Source of the DNA: Pseudomonas sp. 2FG
Lineage (GTDB): Bacteria; Pseudomonadota; Gammaproteobacteria; Pseudomonadales; Pseudomonadaceae
NCBI RefSeq assembly: GCF_005502935.1
Contig: NZ_SCMP01000010.1
Span: 1 to 64,000 of the forward strand
Length of the DNA: 64,000 nt
Direction of reading: 5' to 3'
Below the pieces are notes generated by a model that searched no databases, was not told where the DNA came from, and worked only from the letters and a program-made list of their open reading frames with translations. Below are positions 17,439 to 26,793 of the stretch, one piece after another. Position 1 is the first letter of the stretch; the number at the start of each line of letters is the position of its first letter. The translations under genes and the position numbers were made by a program.

Positions 17439-18269
17439 ATGCGTACTTGGTTGATTACTGGCGCGTCCCGAGGTTTTGGTGCCCTGATCGCAGAACAGGC
17501 ATTGATCGCTGGTGATGCGGTGATTGCAACTGCCCGCAACCCGGCGGATGTCACCGCGCGCCTGGGGGCACAGCCCAATCTGCTGGCCGTACGCCTGGAC
17601 GTCACCCGCGAGGACGAGGCCCTGCAGGCCGTTGCTGCGGGCATCAAGCACTTCGGGCGACTCGATGTGCTGGTCAACAATGCCGGCTACGGTCTGCTGG
17701 GCGCGGTGGAGGAAACCAGCGCCGCCGAAGCCGAGCGGCTGTTCGCCACCAATGTGTTCGGCTTGCTCAATGTGACCCGTGCGGTACTGCCGCAGATGCG
17801 TCGGCAGCGCAGTGGGCATGTGATCAATATCTCGTCCATTGGCGGCTACCAGGCTTACCTGGGCTGGGGCGTTTACGGTGCGACCAAGTTTGCCGTGGAA
17901 GGGATCAGCGAAGCGCTATCGCAGGAACTCGCGCCCCTGGGTATCCACGCCACCGTGGTTGAGCCGGGGTTCTTTCGCACCGATTTTCTCGATGCCCAGT
18001 CGCTGGTCAAGACTGCTCTGGAGCTGCCTGACTACGAGGAAACGGTGGGGGCCATGCGCCGCTTCGCACACGGCGCCAACCATGCTCAGCCCGGTGATCC
18101 GGCCAAGCTGGCGGGCGCGATCCTGGCGCTGGTGAACGCGCCGAATCCACCCCAGCGCCTGCCGTTGGGTAGCGATACGGTGGCGCGGATCGACGCCAAG
18201 AATCGTCTGGTAGAAGCGGAGCTGGCGCAGTGGGCGTCCTTGGCATTGTCCACGGATTTTGGCGCCTGA
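17439..18269 (+). CDS. Short-chain dehydrogenase/reductase
   Basis: A 276-residue classical SDR. The cofactor motif TGASRGFG is at residues 7-14, NNAGYG marks the central strand, and the catalytic Ser and Tyr-x-x-x-Lys are in NISSIGGYQAYLGWGVYGATKFAVEG. The Arg after the second strand region (TARNPADV) suggests NADP(H) preference. C-terminal residues vary in this family, so the substrate is unknown. A strong ribosome site (CAGGAGGAG) precedes the ATG. It is divergently paired with the LysR gene and probably regulated by it. Confidence 0.9.
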   Translation: MRTWLITGASRGFGALIAEQALIAGDAVIATARNPADVTARLGAQPNLLAVRLDVTREDEALQAVAAGIKHFGRLDVLVNNAGYGLLGAVEETSAAEAERLFATNVFGLLNVTRAVLPQMRRQRSGHVINISSIGGYQAYLGWGVYGATKFAVEGISEALSQELAPLGIHATVVEPGFFRTDFLDAQSLVKTALELPDYEETVGAMRRFAHGANHAQPGDPAKLAGAILALVNAPNPPQRLPLGSDTVARIDAKNRLVEAELAQWASLALSTDFGA

Positions 18270-18286
18270 GCCCCGGCCTTCAAGAG

Positions 18287-19654
18287 TCAGTCGAACTGCT
18301 GCGCCAGGCGCTTCACCTGCTCCTGGCGCTCGTTGTCTTCAAGTGCGGCGCCGGGGTTGAGTGACGACCACTCGGGGTGGGCGCGGGCCCTGTTCAGGGC
18401 ATCCGGCAGCTTGCCTTCACGCCAGCTGGTGTCCTGCGGGGTGGCTAGGCTGATGGCCTCGACCGCCGCATGGCCGCGGGCCTCCAGCGCCTGCAGCAGT
18501 TGTTGTTGGCGCAGGGCGAGCAGGCGCAGCACGGCGTCGTCCACGGTCAGCTCGCGCTGGCCCTTGAGCTTGTCCTTCAGCCGCGCGCCATAGCCGCGCA
18601 GGGTCTGCGCGCTGCCGCCGAGTAGCGCACCGAGGGCGGCGGCCGCGCCCAGGGTGATGCCGCCGACCAGCAGGTCGACGCCCACGCCGGTGGCCGCGCC
18701 AGCGGCCATGCCGCCGCCGACCTTGATGCCGAGCTGCTTGAGGCTTTCCGGGTTGAACAGGTCGTCGCCCCAGCGGCCATCGAGCAACGGCAGGTCGCCG
18801 GCCTTGGCGTCGTCCTGGCGGAAGGCATACAGGCGCAGCAGGGCGTCCACGCAGCCTTGTTCGCGTTGGCGGATGCACTGATGCAGTTCGCGGATCGCTC
18901 CTTGTTCCAGCGCGCTTTGCGCGGCCACGCTGCGCCGGCAGGCGGCGCAGTCCAGCAGCAGTTCGGCGATCAGCCGCGCGCCGCTGCTTTTGCGCAATTG
19001 GCGTTGCGCCTGGTGATCGTCGATCAAGCGTTGCAGTTGCGGGCGGGCTTTTTCCTGCAGCAGCGCCAGGCTGTCGTACAGGCGGCGCTCGCCATCCAGT
19101 GGCGGCGCGACGCTGTCAAAACACACCAGGGCATGCAGGCCCAGACGGGCCAGGGCGTCGCGCCAGTCATCCTCGCGGTGGTTGTGCCCGGCGACAAAAT
19201 TCAGCACCGGCAGCAAGGGGCGGCCGCACATGGCCAGCACCGCCAGCTCGTCGCGGTATTTGGCCAGCACCGGTTCGCGGGCATCGATCACATAGAGGCC
19301 GGCATCCGAGGCCAGCAGCTGGCGCAGCACCTTGGCCTCCTGCTCGAAACGCTGGCGCGCCTCGCTGCCGTCGAGAAAGCGCGCCAGCAGTGCCGGGCCG
19401 TCCAGGCGTTCGCCGGGGCGCTCCAGCCGTTCCAGATAGTCGAGCAGGGCGATGGCGTCTTCCAGGCCGGGGGTGTCGTACAACTCCAGCAGCGCCTGCC
19501 CGTCCACCGACAGCCGTGCGCCCTCGACATGGCGGGTGGTGCTGGGGCGATGGGACACCTCGCCGAAGTCGACGTCGCGGGTCAGGGTGCGCAGCAGCGA
19601 GGTCTTGCCGACATTGGTATGGCCGACCACGGCCAGTTTCAGCGCTTTAGTCAT
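18287..19654 (-). CDS. DUF3482 GTPase-like protein
   Basis: A 455-residue GTP-binding protein. The P-loop GHTNVGKTS is at residues 11-19, a Thr-rich switch I (PSTTRHVEG) follows, and G3 is YDTPGLED. The usual NKxD G4 motif is not obvious; VLNFVAGHN is in its place. The C-terminal half matches the DUF3482 type: a helical region, then a glycine/alanine-rich hydrophobic hairpin (GGGMAAGAATGVGVDLLVGGITLGAAA, split across about 325-355) that could insert in a membrane. Of two nearby ATGs, 19654 is better spaced from its GGAG. The gene starts inside the end of the DUF2868 gene (overlap 8 bases), so the two products are probably partners. Confidence 0.85.
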   Translation of the reverse strand: MTKALKLAVVGHTNVGKTSLLRTLTRDVDFGEVSHRPSTTRHVEGARLSVDGQALLELYDTPGLEDAIALLDYLERLERPGERLDGPALLARFLDGSEARQRFEQEAKVLRQLLASDAGLYVIDAREPVLAKYRDELAVLAMCGRPLLPVLNFVAGHNHREDDWRDALARLGLHALVCFDSVAPPLDGERRLYDSLALLQEKARPQLQRLIDDHQAQRQLRKSSGARLIAELLLDCAACRRSVAAQSALEQGAIRELHQCIRQREQGCVDALLRLYAFRQDDAKAGDLPLLDGRWGDDLFNPESLKQLGIKVGGGMAAGAATGVGVDLLVGGITLGAAAALGALLGGSAQTLRGYGARLKDKLKGQRELTVDDAVLRLLALRQQQLLQALEARGHAAVEAISLATPQDTSWREGKLPDALNRARAHPEWSSLNPGAALEDNERQEQVKRLAQQFD

Positions 19655-21047
19655 GGCCATGCTCCAGCCAGCTGAGCGGCGCGCTGTCGCTATGGCTGAG
19701 CTGTAGTTGCTCCAGCGCGCGGTGCCAGTCGCCCAGGCGCGCGCTGTCGAGGGCTTCACCGGGCGGCGGCTGCAACAGCCAGATCCGGGTGGCGGCTGCG
19801 CTACGCGCCAGTTCGCCGAGCAGCGCCAGGCTGCCGCGGTCTGGCGAACGGCGCGGGTCGCAGGCAATCAGCAGGCGCGCCGGGGGGAAGCGGCTGAGCT
19901 GGTCGAGCAGCTGTTTGCGCTGCTCGCGGCTGTCGATCACCCCGGCGTCGCCGATGCCCTTGGGCAAGGCGGGCGGCCAGCTGCGCTGCGGGTCCAGCTC
20001 GATGGCCACCAGCAGCGCGCCCTGGCTGCCTTCCCCGTGGCTGCCAGCCTGGGGCTGATGCAGCTGGCTGGGGGCGGCATCGCACACACCGAGGCGTTCG
20101 CTGCTCGGTTGCAGGCGTTCGCGCAGCAGGCTGTAGCCGGGCAGGCTGAGGTCCAGACTGAGATCCGCGTAACCACGTTGCCAGCGCCACAGGCAGAGCA
20201 GCAACAGCAGCAGGCGCGGCAGTACGCCGTAAACCAGCAGCACGCCGACCAGCCAGGCGGCCCAGGCCTGCCGGGCGCTCTCGACGGCCAGCGGACTAGC
20301 GCCGCTGGCGCGGATCAGTTCGGCATCCGGCAAGGCAAACCCCAGTAGCGCGGGGAATGCGCCGAGCCCCTGGGTCAGCGCGACAAAGGTCTCGCTGCCG
20401 AGGATGGTGGTCTCCCAGACAAAGCCATAGCGGCGAGTGGCCAACAGGGCCAACAGGCTGAGCAGCGCAATCAGTAGCGCCACTAGCCAGAGGCCATGCA
20501 CCAGCAGACCCAGAGCCCAGCGGCTGAGACGCTGGCGTTGCAGCAAGAGCAGCAGGGCCGGCGCGAGCTGCGCGGCCTGGGCGTCTCGTGCGAGTTTTTC
20601 ACTCAGCCATAGCCAGAGCCGACCCAGCGTACCGCCGCCGTCCCCGGCGAATACCAGACCCAAGGCCCAGCCGAGCAGCATCAGCAGGTGCAAGCCGAGC
20701 AGGCTGCCCAGCGCCCAGAACACATTGACCGGCCGTTGTCCGTCGCCCAGTGCGGCGAGCGCCAGGCCGGCGCCGCTCAATAGCGCCAGGCCCAGCAGGA
20801 CGATCAGTGCCAGCCGCGCGCCTTGGCGCCAATGCTGCAATGCGCCGAGCAAGCCATCGCGTTGCGCCAGCCATAGCGCACGGGTCTCGATGCGGCTGGC
20901 CAGGTCGCCGCCCGCGGCCTGGGCGCGGCGGTTGGCTTCGCGATCCTCCAGCGGGCCGGCGTGCTCTTCGCGCAGGCGCACGGCTTCGGTGAGCCAGAGG
21001 CGTTCCAGGGAGGACAGGGCGTGGGTGGGGCGGTTCGGCTCGGTCAC
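19647..21047 (-). CDS. DUF2868 membrane protein
   Basis: A 466-residue protein. A charged N-terminal region (about 1-70) is followed by paired hydrophobic helices at about 78-100 and 108-130, a hydrophobic stretch near 170-200 and another near 262-290, with a soluble C-terminal domain of about 170 residues that has Rossmann-like strands (LLIACDPRRSPDRG). The family is known only as DUF2868 and commonly precedes a DUF3482 GTPase gene, as here, where the downstream start lies inside this coding region. A role as membrane anchor or effector for the GTPase is an inference. Divergent from folA. Confidence 0.82.
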   Translation of the reverse strand: MTEPNRPTHALSSLERLWLTEAVRLREEHAGPLEDREANRRAQAAGGDLASRIETRALWLAQRDGLLGALQHWRQGARLALIVLLGLALLSGAGLALAALGDGQRPVNVFWALGSLLGLHLLMLLGWALGLVFAGDGGGTLGRLWLWLSEKLARDAQAAQLAPALLLLLQRQRLSRWALGLLVHGLWLVALLIALLSLLALLATRRYGFVWETTILGSETFVALTQGLGAFPALLGFALPDAELIRASGASPLAVESARQAWAAWLVGVLLVYGVLPRLLLLLLCLWRWQRGYADLSLDLSLPGYSLLRERLQPSSERLGVCDAAPSQLHQPQAGSHGEGSQGALLVAIELDPQRSWPPALPKGIGDAGVIDSREQRKQLLDQLSRFPPARLLIACDPRRSPDRGSLALLGELARSAAATRIWLLQPPPGEALDSARLGDWHRALEQLQLSHSDSAPLSWLEHGHD

Positions 21048-21075
21048 GTGGCGGCTCGTGTTTGGGCTGTGCCCA

Positions 21076-21144
21076 GAGGATAACCACTCGGGGCCAGCCC
21101 ATCATCCGTTTGCTTTCTTTCCGGTCCCCGGAGCCGTTATCCTC
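21076..21144. promoter_or_regulatory. Inverted repeat in the folA/DUF2868 divergent region
   Basis: GAGGATAAC at 21076-21084 is matched by GTTATCCTC at 21136-21144. Each arm contains TATCCT in opposite orientation, so each could serve as the -10 of one of the two divergent promoters. The right arm ends only six bases before the folA ATG. No convincing -35 is seen for either. Confidence 0.35.
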
Positions 21145-21150
21145 GCGGCC

Positions 21151-21663
21151 ATGAAAAAAACACTCCCCCTCTGCCTCATCGCCGCCCTCGCCGACAACCG
21201 CGTGATCGGTCGCGACAATCAACTGCCCTGGCATTTGCCGGCGGATCTCAAACACTTCAAGGTGTTGACCCTCGGCAAGCCGATCATCATGGGCCGCAAG
21301 ACCTGGGACTCCCTCGGTCGGCCGTTGCCGGGTCGCCTCAATCTGGTGGTCAGCCGTCAGCCGGGTCTGCGCCTGGAAGGCGCCGAAGTCTTCCCGTCGC
21401 TGGAGGCGGCGCTGATCCGTGCCGAAGCCTGGGCGCGCGCGGAGGATGCCGAAGAGCTGATGCTGATCGGCGGGGCGCAGTTGTACGAGCAAGGGTTGCG
21501 GCTGGCTGAGCGGCTGTACCTGACCCGTGTCGCGCTGAGCCCTGAGGGTGACGCCTGGTTCCCTGAATATGCGGACAACGACTGGCGCATGGCTTCCAGC
21601 ATCGAGCATGAGGCAACGGCAGAAACACCGGGCTATGCCTTTGAGGTGTGGGAGCGGCGCTGA
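21151..21663 (+). CDS. folA: Dihydrofolate reductase
   Basis: Reduces dihydrofolate to tetrahydrofolate with NADPH; the target of trimethoprim. The 170-residue protein has the substrate-binding acid D32 in DNQLPWHLPADLKHFK, the NADPH motif GRKTWDSLGRPLPGR near residue 50, and LMLIGGAQLYEQGL near 108. The true start is ATG 21151 (MKKTLPLCLIAALADNRVIG). The longer open frame upstream is antisense to the DUF2868 gene. No ribosome site is visible just before the ATG; a TATCCT box lies seven bases upstream instead, so the message may be nearly leaderless. Confidence 0.97.
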   Translation: MKKTLPLCLIAALADNRVIGRDNQLPWHLPADLKHFKVLTLGKPIIMGRKTWDSLGRPLPGRLNLVVSRQPGLRLEGAEVFPSLEAALIRAEAWARAEDAEELMLIGGAQLYEQGLRLAERLYLTRVALSPEGDAWFPEYADNDWRMASSIEHEATAETPGYAFEVWERR

Positions 21664-21717
21664 GGAGGCTGTCAGTTGGTCGGTTGAGATGCAGGCCGTG
21701 GCCCGGTTTGCATCCGG

Positions 21718-22188
21718 TTACGGGATGAGGTCGATCAGCTCGCCGCGCACGCCCTGGTCGTCCACATGCAGCAGGCCGACGGAGATGGGCAGTTTGAAGC
21801 GCCTCGGTCCGGCACTGCCGGGGTTGAGGTAGAGCACGCCGTTGCGCTCTTCCCGTTTGGGTTTGTGGGAGTGGCCGCTGACCACCACACGAATGCCTTC
21901 GGCGGCGGGATCGAGCCTCAGCTCGGCCAGGTCGTGTAGCAGATAGAGCGAGACGCCCGCCAGGTTCAGCTTGAGGTGCTCCGGCAAGCTGCTTACCCAC
22001 TCGCCTCGATCGTTATTACCGCGCACCACGCTCAGTGGCGCGAGCTCGCGCAGGGTGTCGAGGATTTCCGCTTTGCCGATATCGCCGGCATGGAGGATAT
22101 GCTCGCAGCCTTGTAGGGCAGCCAGTGCCTCGGGACGCAGCAGGCCGTGGGTGTCGGAGATCAGGCCGATTTTCACGTGGGTCTTCAT
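21718..22188 (-). CDS. Metallophosphoesterase, YfcE/MJ0936 type
   Basis: A 156-residue calcineurin-like phosphodiesterase of the small YfcE/MJ0936 group. All metal motifs are present: SDTHG near residue 13, HAGDIGK, RGNND near 60 and the C-terminal SGHSHKPKRE. Such proteins hydrolyse model phosphodiesters with Mn2+; the physiological substrate is unknown. Convergent with folA (54 bases between the stops) and downstream of the ilvD terminator, so it probably has its own promoter. Confidence 0.9.
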   Translation of the reverse strand: MKTHVKIGLISDTHGLLRPEALAALQGCEHILHAGDIGKAEILDTLRELAPLSVVRGNNDRGEWVSSLPEHLKLNLAGVSLYLLHDLAELRLDPAAEGIRVVVSGHSHKPKREERNGVLYLNPGSAGPRRFKLPISVGLLHVDDQGVRGELIDLIP

Positions 22189-22230
22189 GGGCTGATTCCC
22201 CTCTCGCCTTTTTCATAAAGGGTAGAAAGC

Positions 22231-22263
22231 AAAAGCCCGGCATGCTGCCGGGCTTTTGTTTTG
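22231..22263 (-). terminator. Rho-independent terminator of ilvD
   Basis: A GC-rich stem (CCCGGCA paired with TGCCGGG, extended by A/T pairs) with a three-base loop is flanked by T-runs on both strands. It starts eight bases past the ilvD stop. On the minus strand it ends ilvD transcripts before the phosphodiesterase gene. Confidence 0.85.
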
Positions 22264-22271
22264 CCGGGTGC

Positions 22272-24119
22272 TTACGGCATCAGCTTGTCGAGCATCGCCT
22301 TGTCGCGTACCGCACCCTTGTCGGCGCTGGTGGCGAGCAGGGCGTAGGCCTTGAGCGCGGTAGTCACCTTGCGTGGGCGTTTTTCCACCGGCTTCCAGCC
22401 GAGCTTGTCCTGCTCGTGACGGCGGTGGGCCAGTTCCTCATCGCTGACCAGCAGGTTGATGCTGCGGTTGTGGATGTCGATCAGGATCTTGTCGCCTTCA
22501 CGCACCAGGCCGATGGCACCCCCGGCTGCCGCTTCCGGCGAGGCGTGGCCGATGGACAGGCCCGAGGTGCCGCCGGAGAAACGCCCATCGGTCAGCAGTG
22601 CGCAGGCTTTGCCCAGGCCCTTGGATTTCAGGTAGCTGGTGGGGTAGAGCATTTCCTGCATGCCGGGGCCGCCTTTCGGGCCTTCGTAACGGATGATGAC
22701 TATGTCGCCGGCTTTCACTTCGTCGGCGAGGATGCCGCGTACGGCGCTGTCCTGGCTCTCGAAGATCTTGGCGTTGCCTTCGAAGACGTGGATCGATTCG
22801 TCGACACCGGCGGTTTTCACCACGCAGCCGTCGCGGGCGATGTTGCCGTAGAGCACGGCAAGTCCACCCTCCTGGGAATAAGCGTGCTCGACGCTGCGGA
22901 TGCAGCCCTCAGCGCGGTCGTCGTCGAGGGTTTCCCAACGGGTCGACTGGCTGAACGCGGTCTGGGTCGGGATGCCCGCCGGGCCGGCCTTGAAGAAGCG
23001 GTGCACGGCTTCATCGGCGGTCTGGGTGATGTCCCACTGGGCGATGGCGTCGGCCATGGTCTTGCTGTGCACGGTCGGCAGCTCGGTGTGCAGCAGGCCG
23101 CCACGGGCCAGTGAGCCGAGGATGCTCATGATGCCGCCGGCGCGGTGCACGTCTTCCATGTGGTACTTCTGGATGTTCGGCGCCACCTTGCACAGCTGCG
23201 GGACTTGGCGCGACAGTCGGTCGATGTCGCGCAGGTCGAAGTCGATCTCGGCTTCCTGGGCGGCGGCCAGCAGGTGCAGGATGGTGTTGGTCGAGCCGCC
23301 CATGGCGATATCCAGGCTCATGGCGTTTTCGAACGCCTGGAAGCTGGCGATATTGCGCGGCAGGGCCGATTCGTCGCCGTCCTGGTAATAGCGTTTGCAC
23401 AGCTCGACCACGGTGCGCCCGGCCTGCAGGAACAACTGCTCGCGGTCGCTGTGGGTGGCCAGGGTCGAGCCGTTGCCGGGCAGGGCCAGGCCGAGGGCTT
23501 CCATCAGGCAGTTCATCGAGTTGGCGGTGAACATGCCGGAGCAGGAACCGCAGGTCGGGCAGGCGCTGCGCTCGTACTCGGCGACCTTTTCGTCGGAGGC
23601 GCTTTCGTCGGCGGCGATCACCATGGCATCGACCAGGTCCAGGCCATGGCTGGCCAGCTTGGTCTTGCCGGCTTCCATCGGGCCGCCGGAGACGAAGATC
23701 ACCGGAATGTTCAGGCGCAGGGAGGCCATCAACATGCCGGGGGTGATCTTGTCGCAGTTGGAGATACAGACAATCGCATCCGCACAGTGGGCGTTGACCA
23801 TGTATTCGACAGAGTCGGCGATGATCTCGCGGCTCGGCAGCGAATAGAGCATGCCGTCGTGGCCCATGGCGATGCCGTCGTCGACGGCTATGGTGTTGAA
23901 TTCCTTGGCGACGCCGCCGGCCCGCTCGATCTCGCGGGCGACCAGCTGGCCGAGGTCCTTCAGGTGCACGTGGCCGGGCACGAACTGGGTGAAGGAGTTG
24001 GCGATGGCGATGATCGGCTTCTTGAAGTCCTCGTCCTTCATCCCGGTGGCACGCCAAAGGGCTCGGGCGCCGGCCATGTTGCGGCCGTGGGTGGAGGTTT
24101 TCGAGCGATAGTCAGGCAT
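22272..24119 (-). CDS. ilvD: Dihydroxy-acid dehydratase
   Basis: Dehydrates dihydroxyisovalerate and dihydroxymethylvalerate to the 2-oxo acids that give valine/leucine and isoleucine. The 615-residue protein carries the iron-sulfur cysteines in [11 protein letters not shown] (about 122) and [19 protein letters not shown] (about 192-210), the catalytic-serine loop near the C-terminus [21 protein letters not shown], and [12 protein letters not shown]. Length equals the E. coli enzyme (616). Monocistronic by position, with a strong terminator behind it and about 300 bases of upstream sequence. Confidence 0.98.
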   Translation of the reverse strand: MPDYRSKTSTHGRNMAGARALWRATGMKDEDFKKPIIAIANSFTQFVPGHVHLKDLGQLVAREIERAGGVAKEFNTIAVDDGIAMGHDGMLYSLPSREIIADSVEYMVNAHCADAIVCISNCDKITPGMLMASLRLNIPVIFVSGGPMEAGKTKLASHGLDLVDAMVIAADESASDEKVAEYERSACPTCGSCSGMFTANSMNCLMEALGLALPGNGSTLATHSDREQLFLQAGRTVVELCKRYYQDGDESALPRNIASFQAFENAMSLDIAMGGSTNTILHLLAAAQEAEIDFDLRDIDRLSRQVPQLCKVAPNIQKYHMEDVHRAGGIMSILGSLARGGLLHTELPTVHSKTMADAIAQWDITQTADEAVHRFFKAGPAGIPTQTAFSQSTRWETLDDDRAEGCIRSVEHAYSQEGGLAVLYGNIARDGCVVKTAGVDESIHVFEGNAKIFESQDSAVRGILADEVKAGDIVIIRYEGPKGGPGMQEMLYPTSYLKSKGLGKACALLTDGRFSGGTSGLSIGHASPEAAAGGAIGLVREGDKILIDIHNRSINLLVSDEELAHRRHEQDKLGWKPVEKRPRKVTTALKAYALLATSADKGAVRDKAMLDKLMP

Positions 24120-24424
24120 GGTAGTTCCTGCGGCTAATCAGGTAGCGGATATATGCGTATGGTGAGCGTCGCTTGGATCGGAAGCAAACAGCAGTCGCTG
24201 TGTGGTCGGATCAAGGCCGGGAGACGTAGCGGGATCACCGCATGCTGGGCCTGGGCTCACATGCCCGCCGGGGATAGCTGGCGAGAGATGCCCGGATTCT
24301 ACCCCTCACGCCTTCGCCGAGGAAAGGCTGGCGGTCGGCCGGGAGGGCGTAGGGTGTGTTACCCGTAGGGCAACGCACCGGCAGAAGGTTAATGGTGCGT
24401 TGCAACGCACCCTACAAGAGCGGC
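24120..24424. other. Intergenic region, ilvD leader and repeat
   Basis: The 305-base gap between the ilvD start and the rlmI stop holds no coding sequence I can support. The right part contains a palindromic repeat (24349-24415); the left part must hold the ilvD promoter, for which no clear consensus was recognised. No branched-chain leader peptide with Ile/Val/Leu codon runs is apparent. Confidence 0.6.
24349..24415. repeat. GTAGGGTG-type palindromic repeat
   Basis: GTAGGGTGTGTT at the left end pairs with AACGCACCCTAC at the right end (one mismatch). A perfect 18-base palindrome (24394-24411, GGTGCGTTG and its complement) and a second GTAGGG lie inside. A sister element occurs at 29931-29987. 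This class is a common intergenic repeat in proteobacteria. Confidence 0.75.
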
Positions 24425-25618
24425 TTAGCTCGGCAGCAAACGGCAGGTCAGGCTCTTGATATAGCGGGTCTCGACTATCGCCGGGTGCACCGGGTGATCC
24501 GGGCCTTGGCCGCCACGTTCGAGCAGCTGCATATTGCGATCCAGGTGACGGGCGCTGCTGAGCAGGATGTTCTGCAGGTCGTCTTCCGGCAGGTGCATGG
24601 AGCAGGAAGCGCTGACCAGGATGCCGTCCTTGTTCAGCAGGCGCATGGCTTGTTCGTTGAGGCGACGGTAGGCGGCCTCGCCGTTTTTCAGGTCTTTCTT
24701 GCGCTTGATGAAGGCGGGTGGGTCGGCGACTATCACGTCGAAGCGCTCTTCGGCGGCTTTCAGTTCCTTGAGCGCTTCGAAGACATCGCCTTCCACGCAG
24801 GCCACTCGCTCGGACAGGCCGTTCAGCGTGGCATTGCGCTCGACGCCGTCGAGGGCAAAGCCGGAGGCGTCTACGCACATCACTTCGCTGGCGCCAAACG
24901 CCGCCGCCTGCACGCCCCAGCCGCCGATATAGCTGAACAGGTCGAGCACGCGCTTGCCTTTGACGTAGGGTGCCAGGCGCGCGCGGTTCATCCGGTGGTC
25001 GTAGAACCAGCCGGTTTTCTGGCCTTCCATGACCGGCGCTTCGAACTTCACGCCGTTCTCTTCCAGGGCCACCCACTCCGGCACCGTACCGAACGCGGTG
25101 TCGACGTAGCGGCTCAGGCCTTCGGCGTCACGGGCGGCGGAGTCGTTCTTCCACAGTACGCCGCTGGGTTTGAGCACTTGGATCAGCGCGGCGAGCACGT
25201 CGTCCTTATGTCGCTCCATGGTGGCGGAGGCCAGCTGGACCACAACGATATCGCCGAAACGGTCGACCACCAGACCCGGCAGCAGGTCGGAATCGCCATA
25301 GACCAGGCGGTAGTAAGGCTTGTCGAACAGACGCTCGCGCAGCGACAACGCGACATTGATCCGGTGCACCAGCAGGGACTTGTCCAGCACATGCTTGGTA
25401 TCGCGGGAGATCAGGCGGGCGCAGATCAGGTTGTTCGGGCTCAGCGCGACTATGCCCAGCGGTTTGCCGCCGGCCGCTTCGAGGATGGCCTGGTCGCCGG
25501 CATTGAAGCCGTTCAGCGGGGTGGCGACGACATCGACTTCGTTGCTGTAGACCCACAGGTGTCCGGCGCGCAGGCGGCGATCGGCATTGGCTTTGAGGCG
25601 CAGGCTGGGCAGGGACAT
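24425..25618 (-). CDS. rlmI: 23S rRNA (cytosine-C5) methyltransferase RlmI family
   Basis: A class I SAM methyltransferase of the RlmI (YccW) type, which makes m5C1962 in 23S rRNA in E. coli. At 397 residues it matches E. coli (396). Domains in order: N-terminal PUA-like RNA-binding domain (about 1-75), central EEHEE-type segment, then the Rossmann catalytic domain with GWFYDHRMNR, VLDLFSYIGGWG (SAM loop), IVADPPAFIKRKKD and the catalytic Cys region SASCSMHL. The alternative, the related rRNA methylase RlmK/L C-terminus, lacks the PUA domain. The start MSLPSLRLKANADRR is typical. Confidence 0.9.
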   Translation of the reverse strand: MSLPSLRLKANADRRLRAGHLWVYSNEVDVVATPLNGFNAGDQAILEAAGGKPLGIVALSPNNLICARLISRDTKHVLDKSLLVHRINVALSLRERLFDKPYYRLVYGDSDLLPGLVVDRFGDIVVVQLASATMERHKDDVLAALIQVLKPSGVLWKNDSAARDAEGLSRYVDTAFGTVPEWVALEENGVKFEAPVMEGQKTGWFYDHRMNRARLAPYVKGKRVLDLFSYIGGWGVQAAAFGASEVMCVDASGFALDGVERNATLNGLSERVACVEGDVFEALKELKAAEERFDVIVADPPAFIKRKKDLKNGEAAYRRLNEQAMRLLNKDGILVSASCSMHLPEDDLQNILLSSARHLDRNMQLLERGGQGPDHPVHPAIVETRYIKSLTCRLLPS

Positions 25619-25809
25619 GGGTCGCTCTCCGGAAAAAGAGCGGGATTATAGCCCAGGCGACACGCTAGCTGGTTGCAGCGGGTGACCGTGCAGCGGCGAG
25701 TATGTGGCTAGGCCGTGGCGGGTTGCGCTCGGCGCGCCTCGTCGGCCTTGGCCTTTCCTGCTAAGGTGGCCGTCTGCTCTTCAATTTGCCGTTGCCGTGC
25801 CCGCCTTTT

Positions 25810-26622
25810 ATGCCTGAGCTACCCGAAGTCGAAACCACCCGCCGCGGTATCGCGCCCTATCTCGAGGGCCAGCGCGTCAGCCGGGTGATAGTGCGTGAGC
25901 GCCGCCTGCGTTGGCCGATCCCCGAGGACCTCGACGTGCGCCTGTCGGGGCAGCGCATCGAGTGCGTCGAGCGGCGCGCCAAGTACCTGCTGATCAAGGC
26001 CGAGGCGGGGACTCTGATCAGCCACCTCGGCATGTCCGGCAGCCTGCGCCTGGTGCCTGCCGATACGCCGGTGGCCAAGCACGAGCATGTGGATATCGTC
26101 CTGGAGTGCGGGCTGGCGCTGCGTTACACCGACCCGCGACGTTTCGGTGCGCTGCTCTGGAGCATCGATCCGCTCAACCACGAGCTGCTGCGGCGCCTGG
26201 GGCCCGAGCCGTTGACCGAGCTGTTTGACGGCGAGCGGCTGTATCGGCTGTCGCGCGGCAAAAGCATGGCGGTCAAGCCGTTCATCATGGATAACGCGGT
26301 GGTGGTCGGGGTCGGCAACATCTACGCGACCGAGGCGCTGTTCGCCGCCGGTATCGACCCGCGCCGCGAGGCCGGCTCCATCTCGCGGGCGCGTTATCTG
26401 AAGCTGGCGGAGGAGATCAAACGCATCCTCGCCGCCGCCATCGAACGCGGGGGCACCACATTGCGGGATTTCGTCGGTGGCGATGGTCAGCCGGGTTACT
26501 TCCAGCAGGAATTGTTCGTGTACGGGCGCGGCGGTGAGTTCTGCAAAAACTGCGGCAGCACCTTGCGCGAGATTCGTCTGGGCCAGCGCGCCAGTGTCTA
26601 TTGTCCGCGCTGCCAACGCTGA
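25810..26622 (+). CDS. mutM: Formamidopyrimidine-DNA glycosylase
   Basis: Bifunctional glycosylase/AP lyase that removes 8-oxoguanine and formamidopyrimidines from DNA. The mature N-terminus is [12 protein letters not shown] with catalytic Pro2 and Glu3; the start is ATG 25810, because upstream codons would block the N-terminal proline. The beta-elimination Lys is in RRAKYLLI (about 57), the void-filling region has HLGMSGSLR, and the C-terminal zinc finger is CKNCGSTL...CPRCQR. The 270 residues match E. coli (269). Confidence 0.97.
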   Translation: MPELPEVETTRRGIAPYLEGQRVSRVIVRERRLRWPIPEDLDVRLSGQRIECVERRAKYLLIKAEAGTLISHLGMSGSLRLVPADTPVAKHEHVDIVLECGLALRYTDPRRFGALLWSIDPLNHELLRRLGPEPLTELFDGERLYRLSRGKSMAVKPFIMDNAVVVGVGNIYATEALFAAGIDPRREAGSISRARYLKLAEEIKRILAAAIERGGTTLRDFVGGDGQPGYFQQELFVYGRGGEFCKNCGSTLREIRLGQRASVYCPRCQR

Positions 26623-26793
26623 AGTTATCGGCCGGCTTTCTGGCCCAGTGGCAATGAGCGCTTCCATTCGCCTTATCTGCCGAAAAAGCCGCACTATGCG
26701 TTCTACGGCGATTGACGGCCGTCACGCTGACAATCGCCCGAGCGCTGTTATAGTTAGAGCCACCGCACCCTGAATAGCTGAAGGATCGCACTC

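Noticed and set aside
24356..25651. 431-residue plus-strand frame opposite rlmI
   Set aside because: Antisense to a motif-complete methyltransferase.
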